Assembly (NCBI GenBank): GCA_036339395.1
Contig: JAYZBD010000058.1
Span: forward strand, 1 to 15,362
Direction of reading: 5' to 3'
DNA length: 15,362 nt
Origin: SP202 sp036339395
GTDB taxonomy: Bacteria > Planctomycetota > Phycisphaerae > Phycisphaerales > SM1A02
Both the position numbers and the translations under genes were made by a program. The notes beneath the pieces are model-generated. The model was given only the letters and a program-made list of their open reading frames with translations. It made no database searches and was not told the origin of the DNA. Within the stretch, counting starts at the first letter, position 1. Each line of letters starts with the position of its first letter. Shown here in pieces: positions 1 through 6,791 of the stretch.

Positions 1-1
1 G

Positions 2-1450
2 CGTGCAGATGCTCCCGTGAATCGCCGTCGCGCAGCGCTGGAAGCAGTGGCGCGGGAACAGGGCGTGTCGCCGGCTGAGGCCTGGCTGCTTGAGTTGAAC
101 CGGGATGATGCTCGCACGGCAGGCGATTCCAGTGAGCCTGGGCTCCTCTTGGCGACCATGGATGCATCCGAATTGCAGTCGATCAACATGAAGTTCGTTT
201 CGTCGATGGAGGATGCTCGACTCGAACCAACTCGACGCGCACTGATGTCAGCCGACATGCTCGCCAGCGGCGATTCACTTGCTCCGTTGGAAGGGGAACA
301 TGTCTCGGAACAGATGGTTCAAAGGTGGCTTGAAGCGGTGCGTCTTCTCCCGGAAGGTGCGTTGCGGGATGCAGCCAATGTCCGCGCGGCAGAATATGTC
401 ATCGAACCCCTGGCTTGGCGCATATCCAGTGCCGAAGCAGAGGAAACATACAACGGTCGCCATGTGCGTATCGATCTGCCCGGTATGGAGCCATTGACAC
501 TGGCCGAGGTCGAAGTGCTCTCAGGTGGCCGGAATATCGCACTCCAGGCAAAGGCCACCCAGTCTTCAGAGGCATGGGGCGGAGTGCCGTCGCGTGCCAT
601 CGATGGTGACGCGAGTCCTTCCTATGCAAGTGGCTCACAATCACACACGGCGGAAGGCCGTCGGGATCCATGGTGGGAGATTGATCTCGGTTCCATGCAA
701 TCCATTGATGAAATCGTGATTCACAATCGCCAGGACGAGCCCTACTGGAAGCGTATTGACGGGTACACGCTGACGATCCTCGATGAACAGCGTGGGACGG
801 TGTGGCAGCATGTCGATCAGCCAGCAACCAGGCAGGCTGCCAGGCACGTGTTGAATGACGATCCATCGGGAAGAATACGTGTCGCGGCACTGCAGACACT
901 GGCCGATGGCGGCACTGTGCCATGGTCCGAGACATTGGGTGACACGATCCATTCGATGGTCGAGCCCATTCCCCTGGAATCACAGGATGACCCCGTGTTG
1001 ATGGCGGCGATGGCGATGGGGGATCGAGAACCGAATCTCGGCCAGCGACTTGCCGGGCTGCGGGTGCCGACGATTGCAATCGCCGCAGCGCCTTATCGTA
1101 TGGATTACGACATCAAGGAGTTCACCGTCGAGGCTGGATCCCCAGTGCGGCTCGTACTGACCAATCCAGACGACAAACCCCACAACCTGGTGATCGGCAC
1201 CCCGGGGAGTCTCAAGGCGATTGGTCGCAAGGCTACCTTGCTCGGTACAACAACGAAGGCCAAGGCTCGGCATTATGTTCCGAAGATGAGGGAGGTCCTG
1301 CACTGGATCCCCATCGTCGATCCGCACTCCTCAGCCGAACTCGTGTTCACTGCTCCGGAGGAGCCGGGTGACTATGTCTACGTGTGCACCTACCCGGGAC
1401 ACTGGACCACGATGAACGGAATCATGAAGGTACGCCTGCCGGATTCATGA
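2..1450 (+). CDS. Large protein, C-terminal part: HEAT-like region, discoidin-like (F5/8 type C) domain and azurin-like copper domain (5' truncated)
   Basis: The frame is open to the left edge, so the true start lies outside the window; residues here are counted from the GTG at 17. Residues 1-130 are helical and resemble a worn HEAT-repeat stretch. Residues about 165-270 look like a discoidin/F5-8C carbohydrate-binding domain: RNIALQAKATQSS, RAIDGD, then WWEIDLGS. Residues about 358-474 form a cupredoxin domain with a complete type 1 copper set: H389 in DKPHN, then C457, H462 and M466 in CTYPGHWTTM, which is the azurin loop spacing. In Planctomycetota such domains often end large secreted PVC-type haem-binding or dehydrogenase-like proteins with HEAT repeats, so this is probably the tail of one; the catalytic part cannot be seen. 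A periplasmic electron-transfer or sugar-oxidation role is inferred. Its TGA lies in the palindrome TCATGA, which also holds the stop of the convergent gene. Confidence 0.8.
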   Translation, partial: RADAPVNRRRAALEAVAREQGVSPAEAWLLELNRDDARTAGDSSEPGLLLATMDASELQSINMKFVSSMEDARLEPTRRALMSADMLASGDSLAPLEGEHVSEQMVQRWLEAVRLLPEGALRDAANVRAAEYVIEPLAWRISSAEAEETYNGRHVRIDLPGMEPLTLAEVEVLSGGRNIALQAKATQSSEAWGGVPSRAIDGDASPSYASGSQSHTAEGRRDPWWEIDLGSMQSIDEIVIHNRQDEPYWKRIDGYTLTILDEQRGTVWQHVDQPATRQAARHVLNDDPSGRIRVAALQTLADGGTVPWSETLGDTIHSMVEPIPLESQDDPVLMAAMAMGDREPNLGQRLAGLRVPTIAIAAAPYRMDYDIKEFTVEAGSPVRLVLTNPDDKPHNLVIGTPGSLKAIGRKATLLGTTTKAKARHYVPKMREVLHWIPIVDPHSSAELVFTAPEEPGDYVYVCTYPGHWTTMNGIMKVRLPDS

Positions 1451-2557
1451 AATCGGGAGTTGATCGTGAGCCCTCGCATCGACCGGTATGATCGACCAGG
1501 AGCCATCCCCCTCGACAAGAACGGCCCGTTCGTGCAGGTTGACGCTTGGACAAACATGGCGGGGCACGAGCATCAGGAGTGAACCGATGCCGGGGCCGGG
1601 GTTCGAGTCCAGTGCCAGGGGAAGATGCTCCTCGCTGGGCGTCTTCGCCTCGATGCCGGGCATGCCCTCGATGATGGCACAGGGGTTTCCTGCGTCGGCA
1701 GCGATCGATTTCGAACCCGCATCACAGGTGATGATCCCGGATTCCGGTGCAGATATGACTCGTGTCAGAATGCAGGCTGCATGCTGAAGTTCCAGGTCGG
1801 GTTGTTCCTCGATGCTCCGAAGATCATTGAAGACGACCGTGCCGGGCGAGACGCGGTGCACCAGATCGTCGCAATCGGCGAATGGCGTGTAGGCGATGGC
1901 ATCCCTGAAAGTCGGGGTTCCGGATGTTACGAGTTCTCCCTTGATGCCAAGTGACTTGATGACACCAAGCAGTTCACCATAACTTGCATGGACAGCACGC
2001 CTTCGTGTGTCGGGGTCAAGCCCGTGGAACTGTCCGTCATAGACATGGAGTCCACGAAATCGTTCTCCACATGCAGCCACGGTTGCCGTAATACGGTCCG
2101 TGTCCTCCATCGGGATTCCGGTGCGTTCCATCCCGGTATGGACATCGACGAAGAGGGACAGGGAGGAATCGACCCGACCAGGTCCGGCAGGATCCTCGAC
2201 AAGCGTGGAACAGCGAACGCCCTGGTGTGACCGTGCAAGTTCAGCAGCACGTTCCAGGCCGGGCCCGTGAAGATGATGGGCCAGCAGGACATCGCCGTCA
2301 TCGCACCCCGCGTCCTGGATTGCAATCAGCAGGTGCTCCAGTTCACGCGTGGTGGCGCACTTGAAGTTTCGAATACCTGCATCCAGCAGGGCGGCGAATA
2401 TGGGTGTCATCTTCGTCGTCTTGACGTGGGGTCGCCAGGCATCCGTCGACCCCACTTCATCGATCACCAACTGGATGTTGTGCCTGACGGAATCCATGAA
2501 GACGACGAGGGCAGGTGTGTGCAGGGATGCTGCAGATGCTGGAATGCGATCACTCAT
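1445..2557 (-). CDS. D-threonine aldolase / D-serine dehydratase-like PLP enzyme (alanine racemase N-terminal fold)
   Basis: A 370-residue cytosolic enzyme of the fold-type III, DSD1-like family, which uses PLP plus a divalent metal to cleave D-threonine-like 3-hydroxy amino acids or dehydrate D-serine. Visible motifs are HTPALVV at 13-19, RPHVKTTKM at 42-50 with K46 as the expected Schiff-base lysine, GMERTGI at 142-148, DAGSKSIAAD at 279-288, and PRHVCPSVNL at 332-341, where H334 and C336 match the family's metal ligands. The length fits the family. The ATG at 2557 is used because its ATGA overlaps the stop of the upstream LETM1-like gene by 4 bp, implying co-transcription and translational coupling. 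The C-terminus overlaps the convergent copper-domain gene by 6 bp. The substrate cannot be decided from sequence: D-threonine aldolase, D-serine dehydratase and 3-hydroxy-D-aspartate aldolase remain possible. No linked amino-acid catabolic gene is in view. Confidence 0.85.
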   Translation of the reverse strand: MSDRIPASAASLHTPALVVFMDSVRHNIQLVIDEVGSTDAWRPHVKTTKMTPIFAALLDAGIRNFKCATTRELEHLLIAIQDAGCDDGDVLLAHHLHGPGLERAAELARSHQGVRCSTLVEDPAGPGRVDSSLSLFVDVHTGMERTGIPMEDTDRITATVAACGERFRGLHVYDGQFHGLDPDTRRRAVHASYGELLGVIKSLGIKGELVTSGTPTFRDAIAYTPFADCDDLVHRVSPGTVVFNDLRSIEEQPDLELQHAACILTRVISAPESGIITCDAGSKSIAADAGNPCAIIEGMPGIEAKTPSEEHLPLALDSNPGPGIGSLLMLVPRHVCPSVNLHERAVLVEGDGSWSIIPVDARAHDQLPIS

Positions 2558-2961
2558 GCTTCCGGGTGCTCCGGGCCTGGTTCATCGTCGTGCTTGTTCA
2601 TGAATGACGATGGAAGAAGCCTGATGCCAAGCTTGTTCGCCCCGACAATGGCAAGGGGGAGCAGAAGCATGCTCCCCGGAACAAGCCCGAAGAACGTGCC
2701 CATTCCTGCAATCCGGATGAGATCCTTGAACTGCTCGTTTGCTTCGTGGAGTTCTTCCTTCGTAGCCTTTCCTTCAAGCGAACGATGGTAGATGTCGAGC
2801 ATCTCCTTCGTTTCATCGGTTTCTTCTGCAAGATGTGCCTTGAGCACACGGAAACCCTGCTTGGCCTTCTCCTTGTGTTCATTGAGGCGACCGAAAAAGC
2901 TGATGTGCTTCTTCTGTCCCTCATCATCCTGCTGATCCGAGGCTGGTGGATCCTGGCCCAT
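2554..2961 (-). CDS. Small LETM1-like membrane protein
   Basis: A 135-residue protein. The first 20 residues are polar (MGQDPPASDQQDDEG), 21-80 is a charged, probably coiled-coil stretch (KEKAKQGFRVLKAHLAEETDETKEM, broken here only in structure, not sequence), and 81-120 is the recognisable part: DLIRIAGMGTFFGLVPGS, a hydrophobic segment LLLPLAIVGANKLGI, then RLLPSSF. Mitochondrial LETM1 proteins have the same order in their membrane core: a charged helix, a LVP-type turn, a hydrophobic span and LPSTF. Bacterial LETM1-like proteins exist but are poorly characterised, so the function is unknown; ion or membrane homeostasis is only a guess. The ATG at 2961 is chosen because GGAG sits 8 nt upstream and because longer starts would run antisense into lemA. 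Its stop overlaps the start of the PLP enzyme (ATGA), making a two-gene operon. It is divergent from lemA with a 60-bp gap. Homology is moderate; gene reality is good. Confidence 0.7.
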   Translation of the reverse strand: MGQDPPASDQQDDEGQKKHISFFGRLNEHKEKAKQGFRVLKAHLAEETDETKEMLDIYHRSLEGKATKEELHEANEQFKDLIRIAGMGTFFGLVPGSMLLLPLAIVGANKLGIRLLPSSFMNKHDDEPGPEHPEA

Positions 2962-3021
2962 GCGTTCGACTCCGGTCTTTGCTACGGTAGTCAAGTCTAC
3001 CTGAGCGAGAAGGAGTTCATC
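2962..3021. promoter_or_regulatory. Divergent intergenic region between the LETM1-like gene and lemA
   Basis: Both operons must be transcribed from this 60-bp gap or from inside the neighbouring gene. It holds the Shine-Dalgarno sites of both: GGAG for the minus-strand gene (CTCC at 2970-2973) and AGGAG for lemA (3011-3015, 6 nt from its ATG). In the middle is a short inverted repeat, GTAG-N6-CTAC. I could not find a convincing -35/-10 pair on either strand, so the promoter itself is not located. Confidence 0.4.
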
Positions 3022-3615
3022 ATGTTCATCATCTTCATTGTTCTCGGTGCCGTAGCAGTTCTCCTGCTCTTCTGGGTGATCGGGATGTACAACAAGCTCG
3101 TTGTAGGCCGAAACCGAGTCAAGAACGCCTATGCCCAGATCGATGTTCAGTTGACCCGTCGGTACGACCTCATCCCGAACCTGGTGGAAACTGCCAAGGG
3201 CTACATGAAACATGAACGGGAGACCCTTGAAGCCGTCACCGAAGCGAGAAACCAGGCTGCTGCGGCAGCCAAGGCGGTGGGGGGAGATCCGACGAACGCC
3301 GGTGCGATGAAATCACTGATCGGTGCCGAGGGCGCCTTGGCAGGTTCACTTGGCCGCCTGAACGTGGCAGTCGAGGCCTACCCGGATCTGAAGGCAAGCG
3401 CCAACATGATGCAGGTGCAGGAGGAACTGACCACGACGGAGAACAAGGTGTCCTTCGCTCGCCAGGGTTACAACGATTCAGTCATGCACTACAACGTGAT
3501 GCGGGAAAAATTCCCTGACAACATCATTGCTGGAATGTTCAACTTCAGCGAAGCCCAGATGTTCGAGATCGAAGATGCTTCCGTGAAGGAAGCTCCTAAG
3601 GTGGATTTCTCCTGA
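3022..3615 (+). CDS. lemA: LemA family membrane protein
   Basis: A 197-residue protein, the usual length for LemA. Residues 1-20 (MFIIFIVLGAVAVLLLFWVI) form the single N-terminal membrane helix. The family signature follows: YNKLVVGRNRVKNAYAQIDV at 23-42, then RRYDLIPNLVETAKGYMKHE at 46-65. The rest is a helical bundle ending near FPDNIIAGMFNF. The ATG at 3022 has AGGAG 6 nt upstream and places the membrane helix at the terminus; the frame is open further upstream but that part runs antisense to the LETM1-like gene and is not convincing. LemA is a widespread membrane protein of incompletely known function, often encoded next to M48-type proteases. Here an M48 gene follows after 27 bp on the same strand, so the two are almost certainly one operon and probably act together at the membrane. 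Confidence 0.95.
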   Translation: MFIIFIVLGAVAVLLLFWVIGMYNKLVVGRNRVKNAYAQIDVQLTRRYDLIPNLVETAKGYMKHERETLEAVTEARNQAAAAAKAVGGDPTNAGAMKSLIGAEGALAGSLGRLNVAVEAYPDLKASANMMQVQEELTTTENKVSFARQGYNDSVMHYNVMREKFPDNIIAGMFNFSEAQMFEIEDASVKEAPKVDFS

Positions 3616-3642
3616 TCATGCCTCGCTGGAGCAGGGTGTGAC

Positions 3643-5538
3643 ATGGCCATGAACTTCTACGAGCACCAGGACCAGGCTCGCCGAAAGACCGGCAGACTGA
3701 TCATCTTCTTTTTCCTGGCGGTCTTCCTGATCGTCGTGGCTCTCTACGCCACGGGGATGATCCTGCTGAACTGGTTCATGGCCAGTGAATCGGAACAGGG
3801 GACGGCACTGTCGATCACCTGGTGGAATTACAAGGTACTCCTGGGAGTTCTTGGATTCACGATCCTTGTTGTCGGCGGTGGATGCCTGGTTCGTATCAGG
3901 CAACTCTCCTCGGGTGGGAGTGTCGTTGCCGAGTCACTGGGAGGTTCTCTCCTGGATCATGCAGGAGCCAGGCCCGATGAGCGAAGGCTTCTGAACGTGG
4001 TTGAGGAAATGGCCATTGCTTCCGGTGTACCCGTACCTCCGGTCTACCTCATAGATGACGCGACAATCAATGCCTTTGCAGCAGGGTACAAGTCGACGGA
4101 TGCGGTCATCGGTGTTACTCGTGGCAGCATCGAACACCTCAGCCGTGATCAACTCCAGGGTGTCATTGCCCACGAGTACAGCCACATCTTCAATGGAGAC
4201 ATGCGTCTGAACATCCGTCTGATCGGCATCATCTACGGGCTGCTGGTGATGGGGATGCTCGGGTTGCAACTGGTTCGGATCATGGCCTATTCCGGATCGA
4301 CGCGCAGATCCTCCAGCAAGAAGGATGGGGGAGGTGCGTTGATCGCGATCATGATCATCGGCCTCGTCCTGGCAGCGCTGGGCTTCATCGGCACATTCTT
4401 CGGACGCCTGATCCAGGCTTCCGTATCAAGGCAACGTGAGTATCTTGCCGACTCCTCGGCAGTCCAGTACACGAGAAACCCAGGAGGAATCGGTGGTGCC
4501 CTCAGGGCCATTGCCGGGCTCGATGCCAGGACGGCCATGCCCCCATTGGCAACCGAGTACAACCACATGTTCTTTTCACAGGCGATGAAGTCGGTCTTTG
4601 CCACGCATCCACCCCTGCCGGAGCGGATCTCCAGGATCGAGCAGGTCGATGTGGACACGATCAGTACCGACGTTGATACCACTTCTGAACCCGTCCCCTT
4701 CGCAGGGTTTGCCGCTCACGTGTCGACTGGGAGTCTTGCGAATGCCGTCCAGGCCGCGGGGACACCGGACGCGACAGGGGTTGCATCTGCCGGAGCCCTG
4801 CTTGGGTCCATTCCTGCAGGCATCGTCGAGGCGACCCACGATACATGGACAGCCCGCCTGCTCATCCTGGCACTGCTCCTTGATGATGATGCAGGCGAGT
4901 TGAATCGCCAGCTGTCATTGATCAAGGCATCTCTTGATGATGGTCATATCGACGCAATACGCTCGTTCCATGCGTCGATTGCAAGCATGCATCATGTTCA
5001 GCAGCTTCCATTGATCGACATGTGCATACCGTCATTGTCCCGAATGTCGCTGGAACAGTATGAGTTGTACATGCAGTCCGTTGAGAAAGTCATCAAGTCG
5101 GATGGGCAGGTCAGCCTGTTCGAGTGGACGGTCCACACGGTCCTGAAGAAGCACCTCGGAGAACGATTTGACCCTGAGGTACGCCGACGCAGTCGACCAC
5201 GTGGATTGAAATCGAGATCCGCAGAAGCAGCGACCGTCCTGGCGACGGTGTCCTGCGTCGGCTCGGATGATGTCGGCGAACGTCAGAAGTCCTACACGGC
5301 CGGCATGGAGGTCATGGGGTCGTCGATTCCGATGCCTGATGCATCAACATGCACGTTGCGAACACTGCGTCATACGCTTCAGAAACTCAAGGATGTCAGT
5401 TTCAAGGATCGTAAAATCCTCCTTGAAGCATGCCTGGCAATCATCGACCATGACGGGCAGACAACTGTCGACGAGTCCTTGCTGCTGCGAGGCATCGCTG
5501 ATTCACTGGATTGCCCGATGCCCCCGGTCCTGTCTTGA
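3643..5538 (+). CDS. M48 family membrane zinc metalloprotease with C-terminal TerB-like region
   Basis: A 631-residue membrane protein. Predicted membrane spans lie near residues 19-43, 64-83, 192-213 and 231-254. The zinc site is HEYSH at 177-181 with the third ligand E266 in REYLAD, the M48/HtpX arrangement, after the typical VYLIDDATINAFAAGY stretch. The protease core ends near 335 (HPPLPERISRIEQ). An extra ~290 residues follow. Two helix-loop segments, KSDGQVSLFEW at 485-495 and DHDGQTTVDE at 602-611, resemble the acidic DG motifs of TerB-like domains. HtpX itself is about 290 residues, so the C-terminal half is an addition, though LemA-linked M48 proteins with such tails are known elsewhere. 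Translation starts at the ATG at 3643 (AGGG 6 nt upstream); ATG 3649 is a possible alternative. Quality control of membrane proteins, with LemA as partner, is inferred. The gene ends 14 bp from the convergent M24 gene. Confidence 0.93.
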   Translation: MAMNFYEHQDQARRKTGRLIIFFFLAVFLIVVALYATGMILLNWFMASESEQGTALSITWWNYKVLLGVLGFTILVVGGGCLVRIRQLSSGGSVVAESLGGSLLDHAGARPDERRLLNVVEEMAIASGVPVPPVYLIDDATINAFAAGYKSTDAVIGVTRGSIEHLSRDQLQGVIAHEYSHIFNGDMRLNIRLIGIIYGLLVMGMLGLQLVRIMAYSGSTRRSSSKKDGGGALIAIMIIGLVLAALGFIGTFFGRLIQASVSRQREYLADSSAVQYTRNPGGIGGALRAIAGLDARTAMPPLATEYNHMFFSQAMKSVFATHPPLPERISRIEQVDVDTISTDVDTTSEPVPFAGFAAHVSTGSLANAVQAAGTPDATGVASAGALLGSIPAGIVEATHDTWTARLLILALLLDDDAGELNRQLSLIKASLDDGHIDAIRSFHASIASMHHVQQLPLIDMCIPSLSRMSLEQYELYMQSVEKVIKSDGQVSLFEWTVHTVLKKHLGERFDPEVRRRSRPRGLKSRSAEAATVLATVSCVGSDDVGERQKSYTAGMEVMGSSIPMPDASTCTLRTLRHTLQKLKDVSFKDRKILLEACLAIIDHDGQTTVDESLLLRGIADSLDCPMPPVLS

Positions 5539-5552
5539 GGCCGGCCAGGGGC

Positions 5553-6719
5553 TCAACGCCAATCAAGATGCTCTGGGAGCCTGTTGAAGTTCTCGCAGCC
5601 CTCGGCTGTCACGGCCACCATGTCCTCGATGCGTACCCCGCCTACGTTTCGTCCATAGAGACCCGGTTCCACGGTCAGGACGTCACCGACGACGAGTTCC
5701 GGTCCCTTCAGGTCAAGCAGGGGCGGTTCGTGGACATCAAGCCCGATGCCATGCCCGGTGCCGTGGACCATGCCCGTGAACCCGTCCGGTGGTGAGTCAG
5801 GAGGCGGGCCGACCGGAAATCCATGAGTGGTCATGACGTCGATCGTCGCCTGGTGAACGGCTTCGCCTGTAACCCCGGAACGAATCGTTGAGATGGCCTG
5901 CTTCTTTGCTTCCATGACGATGGCGTGGATGTTCCTGGCTTCGTCGGGAATGTCTCCATGGACGACGGTTCGAGTGCAGTCACCGTTGTAGAGGGTGGAA
6001 CGATTCCGGGGAAAGATGTCGATGATGACAGTCTCACTTGTTCGCAACGGCCCGCTGCCCAGTTCATGGCAGTCGGCACATTGAGATCCACCTGCCACGA
6101 TACTCCCGGGATTCGCATAGTTCTTCTGAAGCAGGAAGACATCGATCGCTTCACGGATTCGCTCCGAGGTCAGGACTGCACCATCCCGTTGCAGGACACC
6201 AGCCGAATCGACGTCCGCGGTCGAGACAAGTCGGCATGCCATTTCCATGGCTGATTCGGTATCGGCCTGTGCTTCCCGGAGCGCATCGAGTTCCTGTTCG
6301 TCCTTGGATCGACGCTCGGTCGTTCCAAGACCGGGATCGTATGAAACCTTGATGCCGACCGCATCCAGTTCGTGCATGAAGATCAGGGGAAAGGTTCGAT
6401 CGCATGTGACCAGTTCGACACCGGATTGTCGAAGGCACTCGGCCAGTGCCTGGGCGGTCGCGGTTTCACGATCTCCACTGAGCCCGGTTGCAGGCGTATA
6501 GTCCGCTGGGCAGGTCACCCGATCAGCACGGGCGGAACGCCGGGCCCGATCCATCTCGATGTCCCGGATGATCAGGAGCGATTCTGTTGCTCCACCCGTA
6601 TCCGGCCATTCAATGAGTGCAGCCGGGTCACCCACGAGGAAGCGGATGCGGTGGTAGAGCGTTGTATTTACGGCAGGGACGCCGGCAAAAACGCGTACCG
6701 TTGTTGTTTCTAGGGACAT
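5553..6719 (-). CDS. M24 family metallopeptidase (Xaa-Pro aminopeptidase/dipeptidase-like)
   Basis: A 388-residue protein without a signal peptide, probably cytosolic. The N-terminal ~145 residues are the creatinase-like N-domain (LIEWPD, DRVTCPADYTP). The pita-bread catalytic domain follows and carries all five metal ligands: D234 in VIIDIFPR, D247 in GDCTRTV, H323 in HGTGHGIG, E351 in LTVEPGLY and E365 in RIEDM. The histidines expected for substrate binding, H319 and H330, are also present. The substrate is likely X-Pro peptides but this cannot be proved from sequence. The ATG at 6719 is chosen because GGAG lies 6 nt upstream; an ATG at 6731 has no such site, and longer starts would run antisense through the phosphoesterase gene. 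It is divergent from that gene (72-bp gap) and convergent with M48. Residues 214-218 read CADCH, a CxxCH string in a loop where homologues, from memory, have a CxxPH or GADPH-type motif; covalent haem is unlikely in a cytosolic protein. Confidence 0.9.
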   Translation of the reverse strand: MSLETTTVRVFAGVPAVNTTLYHRIRFLVGDPAALIEWPDTGGATESLLIIRDIEMDRARRSARADRVTCPADYTPATGLSGDRETATAQALAECLRQSGVELVTCDRTFPLIFMHELDAVGIKVSYDPGLGTTERRSKDEQELDALREAQADTESAMEMACRLVSTADVDSAGVLQRDGAVLTSERIREAIDVFLLQKNYANPGSIVAGGSQCADCHELGSGPLRTSETVIIDIFPRNRSTLYNGDCTRTVVHGDIPDEARNIHAIVMEAKKQAISTIRSGVTGEAVHQATIDVMTTHGFPVGPPPDSPPDGFTGMVHGTGHGIGLDVHEPPLLDLKGPELVVGDVLTVEPGLYGRNVGGVRIEDMVAVTAEGCENFNRLPEHLDWR

Positions 6720-6756
6720 TGCGGACTCCATCGAGTAACCAGTCACCATAGCCGAC

Positions 6757-6785
6757 TTGATCTCTGGCGGCCATGAGAGTGCAAT
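6757..6785 (+). promoter_or_regulatory. Candidate promoter for the metallophosphoesterase gene
   Basis: TTGATC (6757-6762) and TGCAAT (6780-6785) are separated by 17 bp; each matches four of six bases of the sigma-70 consensus. The -10 element ends 6 bp before the ATG at 6792, so a transcript from it would be essentially leaderless. That fits the lack of a well-placed Shine-Dalgarno site: the nearest purine run, GAGAG, is 12 nt away. The match is weak and could be chance. Confidence 0.25.
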
Positions 6786-6791
6786 GGTCGG

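Noticed and set aside
399..1079. Long minus-strand open frame (226 codons) inside the copper-domain gene
   Set aside because: Its product is Pro/Ser/Arg/His-rich without a recognisable domain, while the plus-strand frame has clear discoidin and azurin motifs.
2746..3021. 92-codon N-terminal extension of lemA
   Set aside because: It is antisense to the LETM1-like gene. The ATG at 3022 has AGGAG upstream and begins directly with the LemA membrane helix.
2962..3213. 84-codon N-terminal extension of the LETM1-like gene
   Set aside because: It runs antisense to lemA, is very acidic without family similarity, and the ATG at 2961 has a well-spaced GGAG.
5539..5546. GGCCGGCC palindrome between the M48 and M24 stop codons
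   Set aside because: Too short and without a T-tract to be called a terminator; such strings are common in GC-rich DNA.
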